This document shows, piece by piece, positions 36,437-45,591 of a DNA stretch of 64,000 nt. The notes under the pieces are model-generated. The model was not told where the DNA came from and ran no database searches. It saw only the letters and a list, made by a program, of their open reading frames with translations. The position numbers and the translations under genes are program-made. Numbering within the stretch: the stretch's first letter is position 1; each line of letters starts with the position of its first letter. Origin of the DNA: Micromonospora sp. NBRC 110009 (GTDB lineage: Bacteria; Actinomycetota; Actinomycetes; Mycobacteriales; Micromonosporaceae); the NCBI RefSeq assembly GCF_030518795.1, contig NZ_CP130427.1, forward strand, positions 1,240,001 through 1,304,000, given 5' to 3'.

Positions 36437-37450
36437 GTGTTCACTGTCCGGGTGCGCGCGCAACCTCCCCCACCGGCGTCGTGGGCCGATGCCGGTCTGG
36501 TCAGCGGCGAGGCGGTCGAGCTCGACGTCCGAGCGGCCCGGCTGGGTTCCCGGGTGCTCGCCCTGCTGATCGACCTGCTGGCCCAGCTGGTGGTGGCGCT
36601 GCTGCTGTCGACCGTGCTGTCGACGCTGCTGCTCCTGCTGCCGGGCGGTCTCTTCGACGCCGCCCTGTCCGGGGCGTTGCAGACCGTGCTGCTGGTCCTC
36701 GTGCTGGTCGGCTACCCGGTGCTGATGGAGCGCTTCGTCGGCGGCCGGACGCTGGGCAAGCTGGCCGTGGGGCTGCGGGTGGTCCGCGCCGACGGCGGTC
36801 CGGTCGGGGTCGGCCAGTCGCTGACCCGGGCCCTGGTGGGGGTCGCGGTGGAGTGGCCGGGCCTGGTGCTGCCGCTGCTGAGCTGGGCGGCGAGCGTGAC
36901 GGTGATGCTGAGCGACCCGCGCGGGCGCCGGCTGGGCGACCTGGTCGCCGGCACGCTGGTGGTGCACACCCGGGGCGCGGGGGTGTGGCGGCCCGTCCCG
37001 CCGGCCGTGCCGCCGCTGCTCGGCTGGGCGGCGACCCTCGACCTGAGCCGGGTCGACGACGGGTTGGCGTTGGCCGTCCGGCAGTACCTCGGCCGGGTGC
37101 ACCAGCTCAGCGAGCCGGACCGGACCCGGCTGGGCCGGGAGCTGTGGGCCGAGGTCGCCGCGGTCACCTCGCCACCGCCTCCGTGGGCCGCGCCCGAGCC
37201 GGCGTACCTCGCCGCGGTGCTGGCCGAGCGGGGCCGGCGCGCGGCGTACCGGCTGGGGCGGACCCGGGCGGTCACCGCCGCGCTCTGGCCGGAGCTGGCC
37301 CCGCCGCTCGCGGTCGTGGCGCCGGTCGCCGTCCCGACCTCGGTGGCGTCGGCCCCGACGACGCTGCGGCCCGCCGCGCCGGCGGCCGCCGTCCCCACCT
37401 GGCCCGATCCGGTACGCGGACAGCGCGCACCGGTCGACGCGGAGCGCTGA
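36437..37450 (+). CDS. RDD-family membrane protein
   Basis: 337 residues. The RDD domain (about 25-180) has the paired RAARLGSRVLALLIDLL and GGRTLGKLAVGLRVVRADGG motifs, with DPRGRRLGDLVAGTLVV before the end of the membrane part. A cytoplasmic tail with LSRVDDGLALAVRQYLGRVHQLSEPDRTRL and a Pro/Ala-rich end follows. The GTG at 36437 is the furthest start; a GTG at 36452 is an alternative, because only 26 bases separate this gene from the divergent SpoIIM-like gene and a CATAGT -10-like hexamer overlaps the first GTG. The function is unknown. Confidence 0.85.
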   Translation: MFTVRVRAQPPPPASWADAGLVSGEAVELDVRAARLGSRVLALLIDLLAQLVVALLLSTVLSTLLLLLPGGLFDAALSGALQTVLLVLVLVGYPVLMERFVGGRTLGKLAVGLRVVRADGGPVGVGQSLTRALVGVAVEWPGLVLPLLSWAASVTVMLSDPRGRRLGDLVAGTLVVHTRGAGVWRPVPPAVPPLLGWAATLDLSRVDDGLALAVRQYLGRVHQLSEPDRTRLGRELWAEVAAVTSPPPPWAAPEPAYLAAVLAERGRRAAYRLGRTRAVTAALWPELAPPLAVVAPVAVPTSVASAPTTLRPAAPAAAVPTWPDPVRGQRAPVDAER

Positions 37451-37453
37451 CGG

Positions 37454-38755
37454 TCAGGAGAAGAGCGCGCGGCCCCACCAGTCGGCCGCGTCGCGGACGC
37501 CGGGCGGGCAGGCGAAGATGCCGCTGGAGACGTGCCGCAGGTATTCGTTCATCGCGTCGTTGCGGGAGAGCCGGGTCTGAATCGGCACGAACTGCTTGCG
37601 CGGGTCCCGCTGGTAGGCGATGAAGAAGAGCCCGGCGTCGAGCCGGCCCAGCCCGTCCGAGCCGTCCACGAAGTTGTAGCCGCGGCGCAGCAGGTGCGCG
37701 CCGTTGTTCTGGTTCGGGTGGGCGAGCCGGACGTGCGCGGTCTCGGGGATCACCGGCTCCGCGTCGTCGCCCTTGGCGGCGAAGTCCGGCTCGTCGAACT
37801 CGGCGCGCTTGCCCAATGGCGCGCCGCTGCCCTTGGTCCGGCCGACGATCTGCTCCTGCTCGGCCAGCGGGCTGCGGTCCCAGGTCTCGATCAGCATCCG
37901 GATCTTGCGGGTGACCAGGTAGGACCCGCCGGTCATCCAGTCCTCCCCGTCGCCCGGCTGGGCCCATAGCTGCTCCCGGAGCAGGTCGGTCTCCTCGGCC
38001 TTGAGGTTAGCGGTGCCGTCCTTGAAGCCGAACAGGTTGCGCGGGGTGGCCTGGTCGCGCGAGGTCGACGAGGTACGCCCGAAGCCGAGCTGCGACCAGC
38101 GGACGCTGACCACACCCATGCCGATCCGGGCCAGGTTGCGGATGGCGTGCACCGCCACCTGCGGGTCGTTGGCGCAGGCCTGGACGCAGATGTCCCCGCC
38201 GGAGATCTCCGGCTGGAGCGCGTCCCCGGCGAAGTGCGGCAGGTCGGCCAGGCCGGCCGGACGCTTGCCGGCGATGCCGAACCGGTCCCGGCCCTGCGCG
38301 TCGCGGAACAGCGTCGGGCCGAAGCCGACGGTGATGGTGAGCTGCGACGGCGGCAGGCCGAGCGCCTCACCGGTGTCGTCCGGCGGGGCCTCCGGCACGC
38401 CGTCGACCGCGCCGATCAGGCCGGCGTCCTTGCCGGCGGTCATCCGGGCCGCGGCGGCGGTCCACTCCTGGAGGAGCTCGACCAGCTTCGCCCGGTCCTT
38501 GGTGATCACGTCGAACGCGACGAAATGCAGCCGGTCCTGGGCCGGGGTGGTGATGCCGGCCTGGTGCTCGCCGTGGAACGGCACCGCCCCGGCGGCCACG
38601 TCGTTCGCCGCGGCCTGGTCGCCGCCGCGGACCAGGGCGGTGGCCCCGGCCGCCACCCCGGCCACGCCGGCGACGCCGACCCCGGCCAGGGTGATGGCCC
38701 GCCGCCGGGACAGGCTGGTCCCGCGCGACGCCGGCGCGGTGCTCGGCTCGCTCAT
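37454..38755 (-). CDS. efeB: Deferrochelatase/peroxidase EfeB (Dyp-type)
   Basis: 433 residues. A twin-arginine signal (SLSRRRAITLAG, about residues 14-25) directs export with haem already bound. The Dyp-type signature GFKDGTAN (GxxDG) and the distal ARIG block with DLPHF are present. A conserved haem-ligand histidine (AVHAIRN) lies between them. EfeB extracts iron from haem or oxidises ferrous iron for the EfeU permease. ATG 38753-38755 has GGAGG 6 bases upstream and is preferred to the start at 38782. It is the last gene of efeUOB, with its N-terminal start inside the spacer after efeO. Confidence 0.93.
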   Translation of the reverse strand: MSEPSTAPASRGTSLSRRRAITLAGVGVAGVAGVAAGATALVRGGDQAAANDVAAGAVPFHGEHQAGITTPAQDRLHFVAFDVITKDRAKLVELLQEWTAAAARMTAGKDAGLIGAVDGVPEAPPDDTGEALGLPPSQLTITVGFGPTLFRDAQGRDRFGIAGKRPAGLADLPHFAGDALQPEISGGDICVQACANDPQVAVHAIRNLARIGMGVVSVRWSQLGFGRTSSTSRDQATPRNLFGFKDGTANLKAEETDLLREQLWAQPGDGEDWMTGGSYLVTRKIRMLIETWDRSPLAEQEQIVGRTKGSGAPLGKRAEFDEPDFAAKGDDAEPVIPETAHVRLAHPNQNNGAHLLRRGYNFVDGSDGLGRLDAGLFFIAYQRDPRKQFVPIQTRLSRNDAMNEYLRHVSSGIFACPPGVRDAADWWGRALFS

Positions 38756-38778
38756 CGCGTCACCTCCGGTCCCGGTCG

Positions 38779-39912
38779 TCATCGCGTGACGGCCGCGGCC
38801 ACCTTGCTGACCGGCTCGGCCAGCGCGTTGATGCTGTCCGACAGTTCCTTCAGCTCGGCCTTGCTGAGCTGGGTGTGCAGCTTCCAGCCGTCACCGGCCC
38901 GGTGCTTGCCGAGCGTGGTCTCGACGTTGGCGAACTCGGTGTCGAGCTGCTTGACCAGCTCGGGCGCGCGCTGCTCGAGGGCCGGACGCAGCGCGGCGAT
39001 GGCCGCCTTCGAGCCCTCCAGGTTGGCGTTGAAGTCCCAGAGGTCGGTGTGCGAGTACCGCTCCTCCTCACCGGTGATCTTGCCGCTGGCGACCTCGTCG
39101 AGGAGCGCCTTGGCGCCGTTGGCGAGCTGCAGTGGGGTGAGCTTCTCGGCGTTGGCCTTGGCCACGATCGCCTTGACGTCGATGAGGAGCTGGTCGGCGA
39201 TGGCGCCGTCCTTGCTGACGTCGCCGGTGGTCCACAGGTCCTTCTCGATCCGGTGGAAGCCGGTGAACTGCATGCCCTCCTCGACGACCTCCTCGCGGCC
39301 GTCGATCTTCGGGTCGAGGTCGCCGAAGCTCTCCGCGACCGGCTCGATCCGCTCCCAGTAGGTGCGGGCCACCGGGTAGAGCGCCTTGGCCTTGGCCACG
39401 TCGTTGGCCTTGACCGCGGCGACGAACTCCTCGGTCTTGGTCAGCAGCGCGGCGGTCTGGCTGTTGACGTAGCGCTGGTAGCTGTCGGTGGCCTGGCTGA
39501 GCACGGCGTCCGGCGCCACGGACGCGGCGGTGCCGCTGACCTTCAGCGCGCCCCGGATGCCCCGGCCGCTCATCCCCGGCTTGCAGGCCGTCTCGTACGT
39601 CCCGGCGGGCAGCTCGACGTGCAGCTCGCGGCTGAGCCCCGGGGCGATGTTCTCCACCTCGCCCATCACCCGGTCGCCGGCGGCGTAGACGTAGAACTCA
39701 TTGACCTTCGACCCGGAGTTGGTGATCTTGAAGGTCACCTGGCCGGCGTCGATCGCGGTGCTGCCGACCTCGCAGGCGCTGTCGGTGGCCTTCACGACGA
39801 TCGGCCCGCCGGCCGTCGCGTCCGGCTTGTCGTCACCGCCGCCGCACCCGGCGAGGCCGGCGACGGCGAGCATCCCGGCGGCGGCGGGCACGACGAATCG
39901 AGTGGTACGCAT
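38779..39912 (-). CDS. efeO: Iron-uptake lipoprotein EfeO
   Basis: 377 residues. A lipoprotein signal ends in the lipobox LAGC, with cysteine 23. A cupredoxin-like domain (about 37-130) has CEVGSTAI and the metal-site region ACKPGMSGRG. The peptidase M75-like helical domain (about 140-377) has the H-x-x-E type motif FHRIEKDLW and SHTDLWDFNANLEGS. EfeO binds ferric or ferrous iron outside the membrane and hands it to EfeU. ATG 39910-39912 lies 30 bases after the efeU stop. Confidence 0.93.
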   Translation of the reverse strand: MRTTRFVVPAAAGMLAVAGLAGCGGGDDKPDATAGGPIVVKATDSACEVGSTAIDAGQVTFKITNSGSKVNEFYVYAAGDRVMGEVENIAPGLSRELHVELPAGTYETACKPGMSGRGIRGALKVSGTAASVAPDAVLSQATDSYQRYVNSQTAALLTKTEEFVAAVKANDVAKAKALYPVARTYWERIEPVAESFGDLDPKIDGREEVVEEGMQFTGFHRIEKDLWTTGDVSKDGAIADQLLIDVKAIVAKANAEKLTPLQLANGAKALLDEVASGKITGEEERYSHTDLWDFNANLEGSKAAIAALRPALEQRAPELVKQLDTEFANVETTLGKHRAGDGWKLHTQLSKAELKELSDSINALAEPVSKVAAAVTR

Positions 39913-39942
39913 CGGTGCTGGGTCTCCTCAGGAAACGGGCGG

Positions 39943-40923
39943 TCAGGCGCGCTGCGGCGTGGTAGCCGGGGCGTCGGTGGCGGTCGGCTCGACGGGCTTG
40001 GCCGCCTCGGCCGGGGTTCCGGCAGACTCGGCGGCCGCGGGAGTGCGCTCGGCGTCGGCCGCCGGGGCGGCAGGGGCGGTCGGCGCAGCGGGGGTGGTGG
40101 CCGGCTTGGCGGGGGCGGCCGGCTTGCGCAGGAAGAGCAGCAGCACCGGCACCCCGTACGCCACCCAGGCCACCACCTCGAGCACGCTGGGCGTGGCGGT
40201 GATGTTGAACATGCCGCTGAGCAGGGCCGAGTACCAGGCGCTCGGGTCGAGGACCGAGGAGATGTCGAAGGCGTGGTTGTTCAGGCCGGGCAGCACGCCG
40301 GCCTCCTGGAAGTCGTGCACGCCGTACTTGAAGATGCCGGCCGCGACCAGGATCAGCAGCGCGCCGGTCCAGGTGAAGAACTTGCTCAGGTTGAGCTTCA
40401 GGGCGCTGCGGTAGAGCAGGAAGCCGACCACCACGGCGGTGGCAATGCCACCGACCAGGGCGAGAATGGCGTTGCGGCCGGCGCCACCGGCCGTGCTCTG
40501 TGCCGCCGAGTAGAAGATCAGCGCGGTCTCCAGGCCTTCCCGGATGACCGCGAGGAAGGCCATGCCCATCACCGCGAACGCGCCGACGGCCAGGGCGTCG
40601 GACAGCTTGCCCCGCAGCTCACCGGCGATGCTCCGGGCGGCCTTGCGCATCCAGAAGATCATCCAGGTGACGAAGACGACGGCGGCCACGGAGGTGATGG
40701 CGTCGAAGAGTTCGCGCGACTCCGAGGTCTGTAGCAGCGAGGTCGAGGTGTACTCGATCAGCCAGCCGAAAAGCACCGACAGCGTCACGGCCGCACCGAC
40801 GCCGAGCCAGACGTGCGGCAGCCGGTTACGCCGGTCCGACTTGACGAGGAACGCGACCAGGATGCTGACCACCAGGGTCGCTTCCAGGCCTTCCCGCAGG
40901 CCGATCAGGTACGTGGCGAACAT
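39943..40923 (-). CDS. efeU: Iron permease EfeU (FTR1 family)
   Basis: A 326-residue membrane protein with seven or so segments. Both iron-binding REGLE motifs are intact (REGLEATLVVSIL near the start and REGLETALIFYSA near 130). The C-terminal 60 residues form an Ala/Pro/Thr-rich cytoplasmic tail (AKPATTPAAPTAPAAPAA). It imports iron together with EfeO and EfeB in the order efeU-efeO-efeB. ATG 40921-40923 is preceded by an iron-box-like sequence, so DmdR/IdeR-type repression by iron is likely. Confidence 0.94.
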   Translation of the reverse strand: MFATYLIGLREGLEATLVVSILVAFLVKSDRRNRLPHVWLGVGAAVTLSVLFGWLIEYTSTSLLQTSESRELFDAITSVAAVVFVTWMIFWMRKAARSIAGELRGKLSDALAVGAFAVMGMAFLAVIREGLETALIFYSAAQSTAGGAGRNAILALVGGIATAVVVGFLLYRSALKLNLSKFFTWTGALLILVAAGIFKYGVHDFQEAGVLPGLNNHAFDISSVLDPSAWYSALLSGMFNITATPSVLEVVAWVAYGVPVLLLFLRKPAAPAKPATTPAAPTAPAAPAADAERTPAAAESAGTPAEAAKPVEPTATDAPATTPQRA

Positions 40924-40936
40924 CGGTACTCCGTGG

Positions 40937-40964
40937 TTAGTTAGGCACGCCTCAGTTAACTTAG
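40937..40964 (-). promoter_or_regulatory. Candidate iron box (DmdR/IdeR-type) upstream of efeU
   Basis: TTAGTTAGGCACGCCTCAGTTAA, 13 bases before the efeU start, resembles the iron-regulator consensus TTAGGTTAGGCTAACCTAA. It has a palindromic core AGGCACGCCT and a further TTAACTTAGG beside it. In iron-replete cells the regulator would block efeUOB transcription. The match is partial. Confidence 0.55.
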
Positions 40965-41096
40965 GGCAGCCATACCTTCCTCCCGATCCGACGGCACGTC
41001 AAGTTGTTCATGACAACGTTCACCTGGTCGTGGGGACATCTTTGCCGTCGACGCTGTGGAAAGATCCGGCAGACCCCCTCGGCAGACAGGACGACC

Positions 41097-41546
41097 GTGG
41101 CCGACGACCTCTTCACCCCCACCATCATCCCCACCGCGTACGTCGACGAGCGGCGGCCACCCTGGCGGCCCGGCTCGCTGGTCTATCCGGCGATCTTCGG
41201 CGGGGTGCTCGCCGGCACCACGCTGGCGTTGATCAACGCCAGCCGGCTCCGGCTGCCGACCCGGGCCACCCTGGCGATCGCCGGCACCGGACTGGTCGCC
41301 CTCGTCGCCCGGGTGCTGGTCACGGTGACGCTGCTCGACGGGCGCGTCTCCGGAACGGGTCGGCTCGTCGGGGCGCTCTGCGGCGCCCTGGTCGGGACCG
41401 TGGCCCACCTGGCGCAGCGGAGCCGGTTCCGCACCTGGGAGATGCGTGGCGGCGAGCCGGCCTCGCTGGTGAAGGCGGGCATCGCGGCGGCGCTCGGGCT
41501 CGGCATCCTCGAGGGCCTGATCATCGTGCTGGTGGGGGCCCGGTGA
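41097..41546 (+). CDS. Membrane protein of unknown function, first gene of a TPR operon
   Basis: 149 residues from GTG 41097, with CAGGA about 6 bases upstream. Four hydrophobic segments: SLVYPAIFGGVLAGTTLALI, ATLAIAGTGLVALVARVLVTVTLL, GTGRLVGALCGALVGTVAHLA and AALGLGILEGLIIVLVGAR. An acidic N-terminal stretch (ADDLFTP) precedes them. It overlaps the following TPR gene (GTGA). No family was recognised; a function together with the next two genes is likely. Confidence 0.7.
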   Translation: MADDLFTPTIIPTAYVDERRPPWRPGSLVYPAIFGGVLAGTTLALINASRLRLPTRATLAIAGTGLVALVARVLVTVTLLDGRVSGTGRLVGALCGALVGTVAHLAQRSRFRTWEMRGGEPASLVKAGIAAALGLGILEGLIIVLVGAR

Positions 41547-42415
41547 CCGTCGTCCCCGAGCAGCAGTTCGCGCGGGTGGTCGCGCTGCTTGAGACGAGCC
41601 GGCCCGAGCAGGCGCTGGCCGAGTTGGGCCGGCTGGGCGGGCCGGCGGCCACCGATCGGCTGGCGTACCGGTTGCGGGCCGTGGCGCTGAGCGAGCTGGA
41701 ACGCTGGGACGAGGTCGCCGAGACGGCCCGGCGCGGGCTGGCCGAGGTCGGGCCGGACGCCGAACTGCTCGGCCGGCTGGGCCGGGCGCTGCGCGAGCAG
41801 GGTGCGCTCGCCCCCGCGGAGCGGGCGCTGCTCGACGCGCTGGCCCTCGAACCGGAGGACCCCTGGCTCCTCTGCCAGTACGCCGACCTCTGCACCTCCG
41901 TCGGCCAGACGGACAAGGCCGGCCGGTTGCTCGATCGGGCCGCCGCCCTGGCGCCGGACGCGCCGGCCGTCCACGCCACCCGCGTCCAGCTCGCGTACGC
42001 CCGCGGCGACGACCGGGAAGCCGAGCGGGCCGCCCGGGAGTTCCTCGGCCAGCACCCGGACCACCCGGTGGCGCTGGCCATGCACGGCAGCATGGCCGTG
42101 ACGGCCGGTCGGGTCGGCGAGGCGCACCGCTCGTTCGGCCGGGCGGTGGCGCACGACCCGGGTGACGCCGACTATGCCGAGGCGGCCTGGGAGTCCCGGG
42201 TCTACGCCCACCCGCTGCTGCTCCCGCTGCGCCCGCTCTACCGGCTCGGTATCCGGCTGTGGCTGCTCGCGGCGGCCAGCATCGCCGTGCTCAACCTGGC
42301 CGGACTGCAGGTCGCGGCGTTCGTCGTGGCGGTGACCTGGTTGCTCTACTGCGTCTGGTCGTGGGTCGCGCCGCCCCTGGTCCGCCGCCTGGTACGCGGC
42401 CGGTGGCGGGCATGA
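41543..42415 (+). CDS. TPR-repeat protein with a C-terminal membrane anchor
   Basis: 290 residues from GTG 41543. About four to five tetratricopeptide units run from residue 8 to 215 (for example AYRLRAVALSELERWDEVAETARRGL, AERALLDALALEPEDPWLLCQYADL and AMHGSMAVTAGRVGEAHRSFGRAVAHDP). A membrane part with two segments follows (LWLLAAASIAVLNLAGLQVAAFVVAVTWLLYCVW). TPR parts mediate protein binding, so it may scaffold a membrane complex. Coupled to both neighbours by 4-base overlaps. Confidence 0.8.
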   Translation: MTVVPEQQFARVVALLETSRPEQALAELGRLGGPAATDRLAYRLRAVALSELERWDEVAETARRGLAEVGPDAELLGRLGRALREQGALAPAERALLDALALEPEDPWLLCQYADLCTSVGQTDKAGRLLDRAAALAPDAPAVHATRVQLAYARGDDREAERAAREFLGQHPDHPVALAMHGSMAVTAGRVGEAHRSFGRAVAHDPGDADYAEAAWESRVYAHPLLLPLRPLYRLGIRLWLLAAASIAVLNLAGLQVAAFVVAVTWLLYCVWSWVAPPLVRRLVRGRWRA

Positions 42416-42564
42416 GGGGCCTGCTGCCCTGGCTCGCCGTGCTGGCGTTGGTGCTGCTGCTCGGCGCGCTGCGGCTGCGTCCGCTGGCCACCGCCGTGTC
42501 GCTGGCCTGGCTGGCCTGGTGCGTCTGGACCTGGATCCGCCCCACCCGACGCGGCCGGGACTGA
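42412..42564 (+). CDS. 50-residue membrane protein at the end of the TPR operon
   Basis: A small reading frame from ATG 42412, overlapping the TPR stop (ATGA). It has a hydrophobic first half (LLPWLAVLALVLLLGALRL) and a second hydrophobic run (LATAVSLAWLAWCVWTW) with a basic tail RPTRRGRD. Probably two membrane segments. Coding status rests on the coupling and codon bias; no family was recognised. Confidence 0.6.
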   Translation: MRGLLPWLAVLALVLLLGALRLRPLATAVSLAWLAWCVWTWIRPTRRGRD

Positions 42565-42584
42565 GCCGCACGGCGCCGGAAAAA

Positions 42585-42624
42585 CGGGACCGGGCCGACC
42601 GCGCTCGCGGCCGACCCGGTCCCG
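42585..42624. terminator. Hairpin terminator between the TPR operon and ahcY
   Basis: CGGGACCGGG pairs with CCCGGTCCCG around an inner GCCGACCGCG/CGCGGCCGA stretch with two mismatches. It lies 9 bases before the ahcY stop (42634) and can serve both strands. Confidence 0.65.
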
Positions 42625-42633
42625 GTGTGTCGG

Positions 42634-44133
<1,500 letters not shown>

Positions 44134-44436
44134 GGAAGCTCCTGTCGGACGAAGTGCTGCGCAGCCTTCCACCTTACGCGCGCGGGCCCGTCGGTCCGTG
44201 GCCGGTCGGCGGATGGCGTACGACCCGGTCGGCGGACAGCGCACGGGGCGGTCGGTCGTGAACGGACTCTCCGTCCACGGCCCGGCCGCCCCGTGCATCC
44301 CCCCGGTTTGGTTCCGCGCGTTACCGGACCTTCGTCGCGACAACGCTGCGTACCCATAGAGTCACACTCGGCCCAGAGCGTGTCAAGCTATTTCGGAAAA
44401 GTCCGACTTGCGACGTGAGTCAGACTGACCCTCGGT
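44134..44436 (-). promoter_or_regulatory. ahcY promoter and long structured leader
   Basis: The minus strand carries TTGACA (complement of 44381-44386) and, 17 bases on, GACTCT (complement of 44358-44363), a plausible vegetative promoter. It would give a leader of about 220 bases before ahcY. Within it, 44242-44297 forms a long hairpin: an 11-bp perfect outer stem (GCACGGGGCGG and complement), then an inner arm with a few mismatches (CGTGGACGGA/TCCGTTCACG) and a GAG loop. It does not match the SAH-riboswitch pattern I recall. Nothing else was seen in this gap. Confidence 0.5.
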
Positions 44437-45591
44437 TCAGCTCAGGCCGGAGGTGGCCACGTACGCCTCGCCCGCACCGCCGAAGACCAGCGCGCCGCCG
44501 GCCGCGGTGCCCACCGCCGCCTGCCCCGGCCCCAGGGTGACCGTCCCCACCCCGTCGTCCACGGTGAGCTGGCCGGCCCGGCAGAGCACCACCCGCGGGC
44601 CCGGCAGCGCCAGCCGCACCTCCGGACCGCCGGGCGTCACCTCGACCCGGTGCAGGGCGAAATCCTCGATCGGCACCGGCCAGGTCACCACCCCCGGCGC
44701 CACCGGCACCGCGCGGACCACCGGCTCGTCGAGCACCTCGAACCGCAGCACCCGCAGCAGCTCGTCCACGTCGATCCGCTTCGGCGTCAGGCCACCGCGC
44801 AGCACGTTGTCGCTGGCCGCCATGATCTCCACGCCGGTGCCCCGCAGGTAGGCGTGCAGGTTGCCGGCGGGCATCCAGATCGCCTCGCCCGGCGCCAGCC
44901 GGACATGGTGCAGCAACAGTGCCACCAGCACCCCCGGGTCGCCCGGGTAGTCGACCGCCAGCGCGCGGGCCAGCACGGCCTCCGGGCCGGCGGCGTCCGC
45001 CGAGAGCACGCCTGCCACCAGCCCGGCGCGCTCCGCCTCCGGCCAGCTCAACAGCAGGCGTACGGCCTCCCGCAGCCCGGCCGGCCCGGCGCGCAGCGCC
45101 GCCACCACCGGCTCCAACGCGGGTACGCCGAACGCCGCGAGCGCCGCCGCCGACACGGCCGGATCACGGAAGCCGCACAGCGCCTCGAACTCGCTCAACG
45201 CGACCAGCAGCTCCGGTTTGTGGTACGGGTCGACGTAGTTGACCCGGTCCACGTCCGCCGCGTACCCGGCCCGGGCCTGGTCGGCGTCCGGGTGCGCCTG
45301 CAGGCTCAGCGGGGCGTCCGCCGCGAGCACCTTGAGCAGGAACGGCAGGCGGGTGCCGAACCGGCCGACCAGCCGCTCGCCCAGCCAGTGCGCCGGCTCG
45401 GCGAGCAGCAGGTCGGTGAGGTCCACCGGGCTGCCGTCCCGATCCACCGTGGCCGGGGCACCCGGGTGGGCGCCGAGCCACAGCTCGGCCTCCGGCCCGG
45501 CGCTCGGCACCGGGCGCCCCTGCAGCTCGGCGATCGCCGTCCGGGAACCCCAGGCGTAGTCCCGGATCCGGCCCTGCAGCAGCTCCACCAT
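44437..45591 (-). CDS. manA: Mannose-6-phosphate isomerase, class I
   Basis: 384 residues. It interconverts fructose-6-phosphate and mannose-6-phosphate for cell-wall mannans. The zinc-site motif LSLQAHPDADQARAGYA (about residues 94-110) and the later YVDPYHKPELLVALSEFEALCGF and NLHAYLRGTGVEIMAASDNVLRGGLTPKRIDV blocks are intact. ATG 45589-45591 overlaps the stop of the cation-efflux gene by one base (TGATG), so the two are coupled. In mycobacteria manA also lies in this neighbourhood near ahcY and mtrA. Confidence 0.94.
   Translation of the reverse strand: MVELLQGRIRDYAWGSRTAIAELQGRPVPSAGPEAELWLGAHPGAPATVDRDGSPVDLTDLLLAEPAHWLGERLVGRFGTRLPFLLKVLAADAPLSLQAHPDADQARAGYAADVDRVNYVDPYHKPELLVALSEFEALCGFRDPAVSAAALAAFGVPALEPVVAALRAGPAGLREAVRLLLSWPEAERAGLVAGVLSADAAGPEAVLARALAVDYPGDPGVLVALLLHHVRLAPGEAIWMPAGNLHAYLRGTGVEIMAASDNVLRGGLTPKRIDVDELLRVLRFEVLDEPVVRAVPVAPGVVTWPVPIEDFALHRVEVTPGGPEVRLALPGPRVVLCRAGQLTVDDGVGTVTLGPGQAAVGTAAGGALVFGGAGEAYVATSGLS

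Noticed and set aside
44134..44343. Extending ahcY to the upstream ATG at 44343
   Set aside because: The region carries a promoter-like element and a strong hairpin; the predicted residues are Arg/Pro-rich noise and ATG 44133 has a good ribosome site.
44134..44386. A SAH riboswitch before ahcY
   Set aside because: The hairpin does not match the SAH-riboswitch core I recall. Only a covariance search could settle it.
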